The notes: generated by a model from the sequence alone, not told the origin. Shown: positions 24,018 to 37,249, counted from the first letter of the stretch. The stretch is 64,000 bases of DNA from Anoplopoma fimbria (GCF_027596085.1 NC_072471.1:9879094-9943093), one strand, 5' to 3'. Translations and numbers: made by a program.

Positions 24018-27000
24018 TTATGTGTTGACGATTGAGAGGGATGATGGTGGAAGTGAGGGAAGAAGAAAATAGAAGTCTGGGCACAGAAAAGAGAGTGAAG
24101 ATAATAAAAGAGCGAAAGAGAACATTTTTTGGTCAGTCAGATGAGAGGAAACACTGCCTCTTACTGGTCATTGTCTGCTACTACAACAGATCAAAGACAT
24201 TTGATGGAGATACAAAAAAGGCAAATTCAGCTGAAGCACTTGGTTTTTACATCACTTCATGTTAATGGCTCCGTCTCTTACACCTCATGGTTTGCAATTA
24301 TATGCTACTACCTTTCTGCTTCATATCACTGTGTTCAGCATTTTGCAGACAAAGACCTTTTCAAATAAACTGCATGAATTGAATAAAATCAAATAGAGAA
24401 TTGGCAGCAGAGAGATTTAAATTATTCTTTCACAACGCCTGACGTTTTTGAGTCAAACCACATATTATATAATCTGCCTATGATGCACAAATCCTTAAAA
24501 CAAGTGAGTTGTAAGCAAACACATTAGCTACTAAATTCTTCTTTTTATCTGTGGTTTAGGGTTTTTTTATTCTTTTTTTTCCTCTCATCTTTTGTTTCTC
24601 CCCCCAACCTTCTTCCTTATTTTGTCAGATTTTCCCTTGCCTTCCTTTTACTCTGCTGTGTGTGTGTTGGATGGGCAGTTATAATATAATGTGATTCCCA
24701 GTGCCCAGGTGCTCTTCCGAGATAATTACTAAGTGTGTTTTTCTGTAGCCAATCTCTGAACTGAAGCAATACCAAATCTGTCAGCACACACACACACGCA
24801 CACACACTGGGATATAGGGAGATAGAGCATCACATTAAATGTATTCTCACTATCTTGTTTCTGATTGCTAGCTGCTATCCTGTCCTCCCTAGCTCTTGAT
24901 TTTTTCAGTCATTCCGTCATCAATCCTCTTTTTGTCTCTTCTTTTTTTTCTCCTTTCTCTCATCTCTGCTTTCATTTTTCATATTCCAATTTATCAATCA
25001 CACATCTCGTGTAGGTGTGTACGCAGAAGATGAATCGGCAAAACATTAGTCCGATCTCTGCAGAGAAAAGGGGAAGAATCAGACAACATTGATTCCAACA
25101 CACACACAGACATACGTTTTTTGTTTCAGAACACATCCATCACTGATTGGCTGAAATGATTCATTAATAAGTGTACTGACTGTAGCTGAGGTGGCCTGTA
25201 GACTGTGCTGACAGGACCAGAGCACTGCAATGCGTTAAAAGAGGATACTGACTCTTTGCCAAATGAGCTTTTTGGATAACGAGGAGAACGCTGCAGTTTC
25301 ACCTCCTGTCTGTCCTGTTTCTCTGTTTCTCATGGTGCTGAGCTACTTTATACTGTCCACTGAACATCCGCAGACTGCATGGACTGCAGTTTATTAAATA
25401 AATTGAGGAGCAAAACCATTACACAATTCTAAGATGTAGAAAGTGTCATTTTTTAATTGAGAAAAGAAAATGAGCAAATACTCACCTCAGTGTACCTTTG
25501 TACTTTCATTCAACTACTTTTTGAAAAGTAGGAAATGACAATGTAGTTTGTATCCCAAATACAAACTACAAAATGTATTATGAAAATCGTGTTGGCAGCT
25601 CTCTTGTCCAGGTGAATGAACTAGGAATATACTGTGAGCTTGTAAAAATCATGTAAACTACATTTATCAGAGCAAATAAATGTGTCGAGTTTCAGTCAAC
25701 CATCACCAGTCTAAAAAGCCTGGTGGGGAATATTAAACCCAGGCTCTATTTCTAATAACTTTAGGTTTCATTGCCATGGTGACACTTGTAGCTGTGATTT
25801 CAAGGCTTTCCATCCTGAAAAGCAGAAAAACATACGTACGTTTTTGCTGTTTTAAGGGCCCCTGTGTTCAACATTGTCCCATCAACAAAATTAAGCCACA
25901 TCCAGGCAAAAATAGGGCATAAAAGTGACAGTGTGCCTTTTAGTACACACAACTTTTGGATCTTTTGATGGAAGATGAAACATGAATGTAGAGCTTTGAG
26001 CTATTAACAGTATTGCATCGATATTTCAAAGGCTAAACAATATCCCTAAACACCTTAATTAATTGAGTAGATAGTTAATGTGATGATGTAATTGACTATA
26101 ATGCTGAAATGTACTTGTTTAATTCCTGGGTTTGCAGAATCAAGAGCAGGTTTCTGTGGAAAGATTTGACTTTGTGTTAACCTTGCTTCTTTCATGTTAG
26201 CGGCAAAACGCTTTCACTGCTTTTAAGAGCATCACAGACTTGATGATAGATCGAGTAAAGTCAAGTAACAGTACTTCAACCTGAGGAGGATATTCTAGCA
26301 CTCTTTCCACTGTCTTATACTTAATAATACCCAAGGTTTCTTTGTGTCTCAGCACTTGGCATCTCTCTGAGCCTCAAACAAACATCCATCTCATGAAGCT
26401 GCTGAATCTCTGTCTGGTTGTGTTTGAATCAATGAGGGACGATGGAAGAGAAACTAAATCAGTTTGAGTCTGGGATTCAGAATGTAAACACTGAATCAAC
26501 AACGCTCTCCAATCCTTCAGTAACTACTATCAGGCTGTGCATAGCTTTCACTGGGCAGCTGCTCAAAACGCTTTCACACTCTGCTAATCTTTGGATATAA
26601 AAGGGTTAAAAACCGCTTCTGTGGCACCGTATCTCCCGAATTTCATCCTGCATATTTGAACACAAGCAGCAGCATATATTTCACATCAGCGCCTGCCGAA
26701 GCCGAGCTGCTGAGTCGTCTGTCAAATGCGCACGCCGCTTGACTCCAGATCAGGATTGTGTTATTCATTACATTCAGTGAATGTATAGGGATCTGTCTTG
26801 TTGGCATCGGAGCAAGGACGACTGTAAACCAGCAGAACTGTGACAGCACGACCTCTTAGCTCTTATCAGTGAGACCTTTGTGATTTGGCGGTGTATAAAT
26901 GAAAATGTACTTTTTCACCTTGTTGCAGCATTATAGCAAAACAAACAGTGGACCGTGAGTGAAGATTATTTTGTCAAACAAGGTCGAAAATGAACTTTTC

Positions 27001-27346
27001 ACAAGGGCATGTCATATTGTCAAAATGTTTCTTTTTTTGTATGTAACTGTGGATGTGAATCGCTTAACTTCATGCCTTTTGTAATTTATCTCTTTATATT
27101 TATTTATTTAATCAACCTTTTTACATGGGTTTATAAGACACCACTGTCATCTATCAAAACTGTGCATGTAGGTGAAATAAAGAAACCATTTTAATGTTAA
27201 CTGTCTTAAATAGTTTACTTTCTCACTTCCTACTCCAAGTAACTCAAATGTGTTTCCTTTGAAAAGGAGGTTTGAAGTTTTGAAATGTGCTGCTGCAGTA
27301 ACAGTGGACACAGACAGAGGGCGCTACATCACTGAAACTCACCACT

Positions 27347-27351
<5 letters not shown>

Positions 27352-27393
<42 letters not shown>
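27352..27393 (+). repeat. (AG)n microsatellite, ~42 bp
   Basis: Perfect AG array, a polypurine tract. Confidence 0.96.
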
Positions 27394-27394
<1 letters not shown>

Positions 27395-27608
27395 CTTAGA
27401 AATGGGCAGAACAGAAAGGAACACTAAAGGGGAGAGAAAGTTTTGAAGGGAGAGATGAGGAGATAAATGAAGAGATGGCACTTAAAGGTGACATTTTAAA
27501 CACAGGTGTGAATTCTTCCTCTTTCTTCTTGTTTCAGCCAATCTTTCTTTCTTTATCTCACTTTCCTTAACCTCCTCTCTCCCTCCATCTGGCCACTACC
27601 ACTCCTGT

Positions 27609-27646
27609 CTCCTCTCCTCTCCTCTCCTCTCCTCTCCTCTCCTCTC
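27609..27646 (+). repeat. (TCTCC)n pentanucleotide array
   Basis: About seven perfect TCTCC-type units, a polypyrimidine tract 216 bp downstream of the AG array. Confidence 0.94.
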
Positions 27647-27755
27647 CCTCCAACCCCCTTCCATCATGCATGGTTGGGTCCAGGCCATTTGCTTCCACTC
27701 CAGCAGGGCTGTACCATAAGTGACCAGCAGGGGAATTGATGTTCTCTGCACGCAG

Positions 27756-27913
<158 letters not shown>

Positions 27914-27978
27914 TCAGCATCAGTTTCAGTGTAGTCACACATAGTTATGCTCGTCTCAGGTATAGTAATAAGGCGGAT

Positions 27979-28215
27979 TTTAAAGGATAATTCCGGTTTT
28001 TCACAACTTGGATCTTGTAGTGTCGCTGTGTTGCCCAATCTCGCTATTTACTTCTGTGAATACAGTGTTATCATAACTAATGCTGAAACTATTCGATTTT
28101 ATGATTAGTCGATCGGCAGAAATGTATCAGCAACTATTCTGAAAATCAATTTGTTGTTTTTTAAACCAAATGACAAAAATCACGGCTTCTCAAATGTGAA
28201 TATTTTCTGGTTGAG
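27979..28215 (+). repeat. Interspersed repeat fragments (two families)
   Basis: 27979 begins taaaggataattccggtttt, the typical left end of a teleost repeat, truncated by about 28040. From about 28079 the phrases gctgaaactattcgatttta, gattagtcgatcggcag and cttctcaaatgtgaatattt match, from memory, a widespread 'gattagtcgattaatcg' fish repeat. Short pieces of the same 3' phrase occur at about 19180 and 51663. Confidence 0.5.
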
Positions 28216-28316
28216 TTGTAATGTATTACTGTAATAACCCCCAAAAATGGTGGTCAAAGCTACAAAAATGCAGGGTTGTAATAAATCAGAAGATTGCTAC
28301 ATAGTTTACTGTCATC

Positions 28317-28319
<3 letters not shown>

Positions 28320-28355
<36 letters not shown>
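28320..28355 (+). repeat. (CA)n microsatellite, 36 bp
   Basis: Perfect CA array. Confidence 0.95.
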
Positions 28356-28357
<2 letters not shown>

Positions 28358-28528
28358 ACACACAGTGCTGTTGTAGCCACGTTCTCATTCTAGCCAGCAA
28401 AGCGTGACTCAACAGAAATTTCTGTCAGTGTCTCTCTCTTTCTCTGTCTCTCTCGACAACCCCCTCCTAGTTTTCTTCTCTCCCCTTCCTTCTCTCTTCA
28501 CTTTCTTACCACCCCTTTCCCCATCACT

Positions 28529-28530
<2 letters not shown>

Positions 28531-28619
<89 letters not shown>
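28531..28619 (+). repeat. (AC)n microsatellite, ~89 bp
   Basis: Uninterrupted AC array. Frames 28404-28921 on both strands depend on it. Confidence 0.97.
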
Positions 28620-28622
<3 letters not shown>

Positions 28623-29125
28623 ACAGGCCCCTCCAGCTCCCCCTTCAGCCTTGCCCCATCCTCTGTGGGCACTGTGCCCAGATATAGGCAGCATGAGCTG
28701 GGCGAGGAGCCCCGGGCGGAGCCCCACAGCCGCACCAGCACCCTGGAAACCCTAGAAAACATAGTAAAGGAGGGAAGTGAGAGAGGGAGAAGATGAGGTG
28801 TGGGAGGAAAAGAGGGGGAAGGGTTAAAAAGGGAGGGTGAAGAGAGGGTAGATGAGGAGAAGCAAGGAATCGAGCGGAGGAAGGATGAAGAGATAAGAGG
28901 ATGCAAGAGCAGGGGAGACATGCAACAGAGGAGAGGATAAGAGGAGGGGGGGACAAAAGGAGATTAGAAAAATAGATAGATCAATAGATAGAGAGACACG
29001 GAGAGAGGAAGAAGAAAGATACAGCGCAAAAGGAAAGTGTGAGGCAGGGAGAGAAAAAAGAGGGGAGCTGGGCAGACAGCCAGCTCTCCCAGGAGAGAGA
29101 GAGGTCAGAGCAATGGACACATCTC

Positions 29126-29236
29126 TGTGTGTGTGTGTGAGAGAGGGAGAGAGGGTGTGTGTGTGTGTGTGTGTGTGCGTGTGTGTGTGTGAGAGAGGGA
29201 GAGAGGGTGTGTGCGTGTGTGTGTGTTTGTGTGTGA
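29126..29236 (+). repeat. Compound (GT)n/(GA)n minisatellite-like repeat
   Basis: A unit of GT dinucleotides followed by gagagagggagagagggtgt occurs twice (starting about 29139 and 29190), giving a higher-order duplication of a compound microsatellite. Confidence 0.85.
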
Positions 29237-31321
29237 AAGACAGCGGCGAGAGATGGAGGGAGGAGGAGAGAAGAATACAGAGGAGGGGGAGAGCAGTGGA
29301 GCGCAGAGACAGAGAGGAGGACTTGTATAAGATACATACTGAATGCTTGAAATGCGACCTTGGAAATCCATATCTGTGTATTTGTGCCTGTTATACATTT
29401 AAAGGATAAGGCTGGCTCTCTTTTCTAGTCAACAAATATCATGAAAAGCCCTAACCAACAGTGGTATAGTACGCCTCTCAAATACTTTCTGATACTTCTG
29501 CATTATGCTTTCACCTTCAAGCCCATGGTTCCTCCTAAAGAAATACATCTCGAAAAATGAGTCACAAAGAAATCAGTTATTTTCTCTTTAATTTTGCCAC
29601 TTGTACGAGAAGGGCCGGAAAAACAATGTACCTGTCCGGCCTACATCTTTTTCAGTTGCCATGGAAGCTGTAATAGCATTTGTTTTTCTCACTGATCACT
29701 GAAATATGTAGGTAAATTATTATATTGTGGCTCTACAACAATCTGTGCAGCTGCAACCAAACTCAACACACTTGTCCACATTATTCTGTGGGTATTTTTT
29801 ATCAGGTAACTAGCTATGTAGGAAGATGATGTCCACATTCTTACATGTAATCCAAACAACTATGCACTGATTTGAAACAGTCGTTAAATTGACCAATAAC
29901 TGAACAAATCATAAATGAGGACGACAAATCAGAGCCCACATTTATCATAATGAAAATATATGTCACTCAGTGCAACCTTATGGGAAACTGATTTGTTTTA
30001 ACAGTCCTTGGAAAACAATAGAGCTCTATGGCACAGATGAATGAGATGGCTACACGGGCAATAGGATCAATTTATTCTTGGTTTTATTCGTCTCTTTATA
30101 TAATTTGTTCACAATAAATACAAATAAGTATATCACCAGCCAAACACTTAACAAAAAAAAGAAAAAAGAATCATAGCATTCAACTCCAGTTTTAACCCAT
30201 GTTTGCATCGTTGATAACACTGAGGGCATTGTGGGTTATACGAGGACATCTGCGTGTGTGCGTGTTCATGCACAATCTGCTTGTGCAAGGGCAGTGCAGG
30301 TCATGGATGGCTGTGTGCGTGTGTCAATAACAGTATCTGGAGGCCACAGGATTACGTGACCTTGCATGCCACATGTGCTGTCTCCAACTCACTCACAGAC
30401 TCAAACACAAAGCCCCATGAAATCCTCTGACTCCTGAGGGTCTTTATGAGGCTCCTGCATTGGTCATGGAGAGCTCGGAGACGAGGAGGAGGAAGGCGTG
30501 TAAGAGGAGAAGGACAAGAGGAGATGTTCTGGTTAGAAAAAAGACAAGAAGAAAGGAATGAAGGAGGAGGAGAAAGAACAGGTGGAAAGGAAGGCAGAGA
30601 GAAGAGGCAGTGGTGGAAAGAGAAACCTTATCTTCTACATTCTACGTGTATATGCTTCTAATTTTCTTTGACAAATATGACGTGGAGGACTTGGAATTGT
30701 ATCGAATTGCTGCCTGAATTACGTTCACTGGATATGTTATTTGCCTTTCCAGGAAGTGTGACATCCTAATTATACTCAAAAATATTTGTATATGAATTTA
30801 GCTTTTAGAACATATGGGATTAGATACAGATGAATAGTACAGTGAGAAAAATATAGACGGAGCAGGTGGAGGAGGTGAATTTAAGGAGATGGTAAAGCTG
30901 AGGCCCTGAGGGCTATGTATGTTATTTCATCTGTTGTGTGTGGCCATGTGTATGTGGCTGTGTGTGTGGACAGGTGAGCATCTTTCTGTTATCCTTTGCT
31001 TACATCTCTGTTATCATTCACCCTCCCTCTCAATCAATCTGCTGTGCCTTCAGATCGTTTAAGGTTTGCACTGAAGAGTTTGTGTGTGTGACTGTATGTG
31101 TGAGAATGTGTTTGCATGTGTGCTTGTGGGTGTGTGTAGTTTGCTTTTTATCAGTGCAGTCAATACACCTGTACTGGATGTGTGTGTGTGCTAGTGTGTG
31201 TGTCTGTGTTTTTGCATTTGTTCGAGTATGTGTGTGTGTGATCTGTTTGACTCTTTATATTTGTCAGTGTTTGTGTGTCTGTGTCCGTGTTTGTGTATGT
31301 GTGGGCCCACGCTATCCCTTG

Positions 31322-31438
<117 letters not shown>

Positions 31439-31527
31439 TGCCACAAGCCCCAGTGAGATCCAGCGAGCATGACGGAGAATGACAGGTTGATTTATGGCAA
31501 GGCTATAAGTAGAATGACTACTGCTGG

Positions 31528-31530
<3 letters not shown>

Positions 31531-31565
<35 letters not shown>
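31531..31565 (+). repeat. (GT)n microsatellite, 35 bp
   Basis: Perfect GT array. Confidence 0.95.
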
Positions 31566-31568
<3 letters not shown>

Positions 31569-32020
31569 GGAGAAAAACACGGTGGAGAAGGATGCAAAAA
31601 CAGGGTTGGGAAGGAAAGATGGTGGAGAGAAAGAGGGAGCAACAGGGATGATGAGAGAAAAGATGATGCAGAGGAAGAGAGAGCTGAATGATAGAGCTAA
31701 AGATGACAGAGATGAGGAAAAGAAGGACAGAAAGGTCTGAAAAAAGTCTGATTGAGATTGTGGGAGTGGGATTTAGTCGACCATTTGCATATTGCTAAGA
31801 ATCACAGAAAGAAACAGAGGAAATATGACCAATCTGCAAGCTGCTGCTGGCATGAAAAGATGGATAGAGGAGAAAAGAGATACAGGCGGAGAGAAAGTTT
31901 AGTTCTTGTTTGTGAAGGAGCCCCAGTGAGTCGGTTTAATGACGAGCAGTGCCGGAGCTCGGCTCACGTGGTGCAGCATTCTGTGAGTCTCAATAGGAAA
32001 ATAACATTATCTCCACAATT

Positions 32021-32170
32021 ACATTTACATTTTTAGACATTTAGCCGACGTTGTTATGCAGAACGACAAACACGGAGTGGAAATGAGCTTCAATTCCCAG
32101 ATCGGCAACAACCACGGAGCGAACAATATCCAGGAGAACATTCAAGAGCTCCAACGATCGCTGTGACCGC
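32021..32170 (+). repeat. SINE-like fragment
   Basis: Contains acatttacatttttagacat then ttagccgacgttgttatgca, related to the cattta(c)...catttagcagacgcttttatcca motif of fish SINE-type repeats and to the left end of the repeat at 344. Family identity is from memory and the right limit is uncertain. Confidence 0.45.
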
Positions 32171-32716
32171 CACGAAGGAGGAAGAGGAGCGATGTTATTT
32201 TGTTACACATGCAGTCTTTTTATCGAGCCTTATGCAGCAGCAGCTGTCATATAAGTGTGAGATGGGAAAGTACATTTTTAATAGATGTTTCAGGGCCCTG
32301 TGCTGCCACATTATTATTCATCTGATACTTCTATCTAGCATTTGGCTGATTCTTGGAAACAGTGATTTGTACATCTTGCTGAACTAGAGAATAAACTCTC
32401 ATTTTTGTAGATGATCCCAAAGGTTAATGTTATCCAACTGATCTCATGACCCTCCTCCTAACTAGGTTTTCATGTCCTTCTAACATGGGGTTGATTTCAA
32501 TATGAAATGGTTAACAGGAGCTTTTTTGGTTTAATGCTTGATTAACATACCAAACTCAATCCATTTAATTCATTCATTTTTTATTAGATCATAGAAAGAG
32601 AAAGAATGTGACTTTGGTTTGGACTTTGACCCCTTTAAACTTAAATTCTACTCATCTCCAACTTAAAGAAACAGTATTGTACTTTCACATGGACTCAGAG
32701 AGAAGGTTATTGCATT

Positions 32717-32960
32717 AAAGGGGCATTCCATCACTTTTCAACATCTGTTTATTCGTCAGACTCGAGTACAAAATAGCCGTTGAAAACACTTGTGCAAAGG
32801 TCTCTGTGGCTCTGCAGGGAGATTTCTGACGTTTGAAAAAAGGTCAAATGAAAAAACACTATTGAGCTGCATGAGGGGAAATGTTTGATCCAGTGTTTTT
32901 AGAGCTTGACCCAATCTAGGTACTATACGTGAGGATATGTCTTCCCCTTCTGATCTGATT
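32717..32960 (+). repeat. Interspersed repeat, AAAGGGGCATTCC-type end
   Basis: Starts ttaaaggggcattccatcac, resembling the left end of a common teleost repeat (aaaggggcatt...). No right TIR was found. Limits approximate. Confidence 0.4.
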
Positions 32961-33323
32961 TTGATGAGTCATTTTTGTTATGTCTCTCACATGTCACCCC
33001 AAAATATCAAATAAAGAAATTAGTATTACATTGAGAAATAGTTCTACTTAAGGATACAACATTTTCTCAATAAAGCCATTATAGTTTGAACTAATGATAA
33101 AGCAATAGGTTGCCTTAGATTTAATTTGTCAATTTACAACAGGGCTTTGTTTTTAAATGTCAGAGTTAAGAGAATGGAGGCATGTATTCAATCACAGTAG
33201 ACAGCAGACGTCCAGTTAATTCTTTAATGGGCTAATTTAATCTGAAGTGTGCGTCTGAAATTTAAGTGTTGTCATGAGATTCATCCGGTTTAAAGGGAAA
33301 CGTCTAAAAAAAAAAAAAGTCTA

Positions 33324-33326
<3 letters not shown>

Positions 33327-33356
<30 letters not shown>
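33327..33356 (+). repeat. (CA)n microsatellite, 30 bp
   Basis: Perfect CA array, 60 bp before a long TG array, so the two form an inverted pair. Confidence 0.95.
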
Positions 33357-33358
<2 letters not shown>

Positions 33359-33413
33359 GTCAGAACAATTGCTCCCATGACAACCTGGCAACCAAGAGAG
33401 CTTTGAAGCACAG

Positions 33414-33556
<143 letters not shown>

Positions 33557-33929
33557 TCTTAACATCATTGCTACAAACTGTTTCCTTTCTCTTTCCACGT
33601 CTTTTGGTTGCTTGGCTCTTTTTCATCCCTTTATCTTTTCTTTTCTGTTTTGCATAGGAAACTGCTCTCATCTCTCTGCCCTCAGGTAAAAAAAAAAAAA
33701 AGCGAGAGAATGTTGAAGAAATCAAGAAAAGCAATAAGGAGTGTTTTCGAGAAAGGGGTAGTGAGGAAGGGGGAGGAAGGAGTGTGAGAAATATGAGTGA
33801 GGGGAGGGAGGGGAGAGAGAGAGAGAGGAGAGAGAGAGAAGTCTTTGATCCTCTCCTGGTGGGAGTTTGTCTTGGCATGCAGCCAGAAAACCCCTTGGCG
33901 CTCACACACACACACCAAACAGACAGACA

Positions 33930-34032
<103 letters not shown>

Positions 34033-34188
34033 TTAGGTCTAGCTGGCCCGCTCCAGGGCTTTGTTGATTATTTCTGCTGGGAGGATCAAAGACGTCGAAG
34101 ACCTCCTCCATCCTCCATCCATCCATCCTTCACCTATCTGTCTGTTCACCAGTCCATCTGTCCAGGCATTCATCAGTCAGTCTTCTAT

Positions 34189-34236
34189 CAGATGGATAGA
34201 TGGATGGATGAATCGATGGATGGATGGATTGATTGA
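34189..34236 (+). repeat. (GGAT)n imperfect tetranucleotide array
   Basis: Interrupted ggat units (gatggatagatggatggatg, then tggatggatggattgattga), immediately upstream of the tRNA-Leu pseudogene. Confidence 0.9.
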
Positions 34237-34251
34237 TTCAGGAATTCAGCT

Positions 34252-34380
34252 GTCAGGCTGGCTGATCGTTCCAAGGTGCCAGACTCAAGAGTTGACACTT
34301 TCCTGAAAAAAGGGACCTCTGGTCTCCGAATGGAGGCATGAAAATCTCTGTCAAGAGTGGGATTTGAACCCACTCTTGTA
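34252..34380 (+). pseudogene. tRNA-Leu(CAA) pseudogene with inverted T-arm, copy C
   Basis: The 5' part follows tRNA-Leu(CAA): gtcaggctggctgatcgttc, then ggtgccagactcaag with the CAA anticodon, a decayed intron (ttgacactttcctg...) and an intact variable arm (tctggtctccgaatggaggc at 34318). After that the sequence departs (atgaaaatct), and the T-arm appears as gtcaagagtgggatttgaac then ccactcttg, the reverse complement of the normal GTGGGTTCAAATCCCAC arrangement. The A box is mutated (ggctggctgatcgttcc), so it is a pseudogene. The downstream flank (gattttacttgcatgg, ccctgtagtttg) still matches that of copy D. Confidence 0.8.
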
Positions 34381-35161
34381 AGAGATTTTACTTGCATGGT
34401 CCTCCCTGTAGTTTGATGGTGCCACAGAAATCCTTTTGTTTATGTGCTAAACAAGTGGGAGTGGGAACCTTTCAATGAGCTGATCAGTCTTCCTTTTTAG
34501 CACAAAAGACACATTGAAGTTTTGTTAAACAATATACATGGCATTGTCATTTACATTAAACCATTATGTCGGATGTTGTCTATTCAACTGCTCTATTCAC
34601 TTAAACAAAGTGACATTTAAAATGTGGCGTCATGCCTTATGAGTTGTCTTGTTTGGTCATCAGCCTATAACCTTCAGCCGTGTAGCTTCTTTGATCATTT
34701 TCTCTATCTAATTATGGATAATCCCCTGGATAGTCTCCAGATCAAAACATGCAGGTCTTTATAAGGACTTTGTCAAGCGATGAACCTAATTTTATACATG
34801 TTCTGTGCCCGTTGCTTTTAAATGACATTGGAGAGGGTTAATGATTAGACATCCTACAATCAATGAGCTTCCTGTGGTCCTGAGCAAAATGTTAAACATC
34901 AACTTCTCTAAAAGTTCACTCAGTCACTCAATTACGCGTGCTTTTCAGAGTGACCCACAAAAAATGAAACCCACAAAAAATGAAAGCCATCACCAGTAAT
35001 AGGGAAATAATGGCATTGTCTTAACTGCTTTGAAAGCTGACAATGATAACCATCTTAATGGGTGGTGTTATACATTTTCTATGTTTTCTAAAACTCTGTT
35101 AACATGTCATTTCAGAATACATGTACATTGTAAACTCCAGACTGATTCTAGTTTCTCACTT

Positions 35162-35271
35162 GTCAGGATGGCCGAGCGGTCTAAGGCGCCAGACTCAAGG
35201 TTGATTCCTTCCTCAGCAAAGAGACTTCTGGTCTCCAAATGGAGGCGTGGGTTCAAATCCCACTTCTGACA
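35162..35271 (+). tRNA. tRNA-Leu-CAA: tRNA-Leu(CAA), intron-containing, copy D
   Basis: Full-length: gtcaggatggccgagcggtc A box, anticodon CAA in ccagactcaag, ~26 bp intron identical or nearly identical to copy B, variable arm ctccaaatggag, T-arm gtgggttcaaatcccac, 3' ttctgac plus discriminator A. Acceptor stem has one G-T wobble. Pol III stop TTTT at 35277-35280. The frame 35030-35269 (containing MAERSKAPDSR) is just the tRNA read as protein. Confidence 0.93.
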
Positions 35272-35519
35272 AACCATTTTACCTGCATGTTTCATCCCTG
35301 TAGTTTGGCAATGCAGATATCTCTCCTGTGGTTTCTGTAGAAAACAAGTTTTCCTCGGATTCTACGCGTACACTAAGTGTGTACAGTTAGGGTTATGGAC
35401 GCGTACAGGGTGACGACATTTTTGTTACGTGGAGTAGAGCAGGTCCTGGTGATCAAGGCAACCCATTATGCCTATTAACATGTAAGCTGTGAACCCCAGA
35501 CAGACAGCAAGGTTCACCT

Positions 35520-35630
35520 GTCAGGATGGCCGAGTGGTCTAAGGCGCCAGACTCAAGGTTGCAATCCTTCCTCAGCAAAGAGACTTCTGGTCTCCAAATG
35601 GAGGCGTGGGTTCAAATCCCACTTCTGACA
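35520..35630 (+). tRNA. tRNA-Leu-CAA: tRNA-Leu(CAA), intron-containing, copy E
   Basis: Full-length, 358 bp downstream of copy D on the same strand. A box ggatggccgagtggtctaag (one change from D), anticodon CAA, intron of about 27 bp with one extra base versus D (ttgcaatccttcctcagcaa), variable arm ctccaaatggag, T-arm and 3' end identical to D. TTTT stop at 35635-35638. D and E look like a recent local duplication. Confidence 0.93.
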
Positions 35631-35682
35631 AATATTTTATATGCAGGTTTTTCCTGAAGCCAACCTTGGCCTCTCCACCAAG

Positions 35683-35870
35683 CTCTTTACCTAAACCTAA
35701 CTAAGCGGTTTTGTTTCATAAACCAACGACACTATGCATGTAATGAGGGCATGTTGACATGGCATCACTGGGACGTGCAAAACCGACGCTAAAAGGGTAG
35801 GTAGAGCGTCGTGGTTGAAGCTTAATGCCACTGACAAAGCTCCGTTATGTGACACACTGATGTGAGAATG
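35683..35870 (-). repeat. Interspersed repeat related to 14222-14947 and 37250
   Basis: Contains, in reverse, the aggtttaggcaacaaaacc-type phrase (here acctaaacctaactaagcgg then ttttgttt), followed by actatgcatgtaatgagggc and gagcgtcgtggttgaagctt, aatgccactgacaaagc. The same order recurs at 37250-37430. Confidence 0.6.
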
Positions 35871-36379
35871 TTTTGGTAAATTATATGAGAGGTTCAGTTT
35901 AGGTTTTGGCCTGGATTGAATCTGTGTATTGTATGTGTGTTTATCCAGTGTGTGTGTGTGCATAGTTTGTGGCTCCGGATGGGGCACAGAGTGACGTCAA
36001 CAGCTGCCATTAACAAGGTCGGTGCCGTGTGTCTGTATGTTTGTATGAGAGACAGTCTGGAGACACAGAAACATCTTCAGCTGTTGCTTGAGTTGTGAAA
36101 TAGTTGTCGTCACTCACTCAGTAATTTCTTTCTTCCTTTCTTGGTTCCTAATTTTTCCATTTTTCTTCAATCTTTTTCTCCTCCCTCAGTATCTTTTATC
36201 TTCTCATGGTGTTCCTCCTATTCTTGAATTCATCGATGTTCCTGAAAATGCCCTCTTTCTTTCCTCCTGCAGTAAGCACACCAGTCACTGGCACACTGAA
36301 TCAGCTGCTTATGAATTCTCTCTGTCTCTGTTTGAGCTGTGGAGCCTGAAGGTCTAACCTCCAGTTGAACTCCCATAGC

Positions 36380-36381
<2 letters not shown>

Positions 36382-36416
<35 letters not shown>
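36382..36416 (+). repeat. (TG)n microsatellite, 35 bp
   Basis: Perfect TG array. Confidence 0.95.
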
Positions 36417-36417
<1 letters not shown>

Positions 36418-36504
36418 AGGGCTGTGAACCCTCACCTCTGACCCTCGGTGCATACCTGTCTGAACTAGCAGCTCAACTCTCAGCTGATACTACACTGAGT
36501 ATAT

Positions 36505-36574
36505 CTCTATCTCTCTATCTCTATCTCTAACTTTATCTCCCTTTCTCTTTCTCTCTATCTCTTTTTTCTGTCTG

Positions 36575-36610
<36 letters not shown>

Positions 36611-36635
36611 TTTCTCTCTTCTTTTCTTTCTCTTG
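36505..36635 (+). repeat. Polypyrimidine tract with (CTTT)n
   Basis: Interrupted TATCTC units, then a perfect TTTC/CTTT array at about 36575-36611, then further CT-rich sequence. Confidence 0.93.
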
Positions 36636-36678
36636 AGGCCCCAGTGCCTAAGGCCGGATGTAAGGGTCATTAAAGGAG

Positions 36679-36808
<130 letters not shown>

Positions 36809-36871
36809 TTGCACTTCGAGGGCATTGGCCATTCCTCCCATGTCTAAAAAGGAAATACCAAATTATGAGGG

Positions 36872-36911
<40 letters not shown>

Positions 36912-36932
36912 TCTCTCTCTCTCTCTATCTCT
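36872..36932 (+). repeat. (CT)n microsatellite, ~60 bp
   Basis: CT array with one CCCT interruption and a TATCTC end. Confidence 0.95.
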
Positions 36933-37249
36933 AATCTCATCAATGTTTCATATGAACTTTTTGGCAGTTTTGTCAAATAAGGCAAAAGAGAATTCTTCAG
37001 TTCTTACACCCAAAAAAATCAAACTGTTGCATTAACTTTAAATTTCCTACATTCTGTATTCTCTCTGTTCTGTTATTTTATTAACAACATCTATTTAAAT
37101 GTTTATGTTCTCCTATTTAAACCGAAAAGTTAACCATACAGTGCCATTTTCTTGTACGAACACATTATATTTACATAAATAATAGATCATACGTTCATAC
37201 GAAATTCACATTTGTCATTTGCTAGTCACAGTAGATGTTAGTCTACACT

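Noticed and set aside
26590..26850. TATA-like motif (ggatataaaagggtt) followed by a 68-codon minus frame
   Set aside because: The TATA motif would drive + transcription, no + strand gene follows, and the minus frame has no family features.
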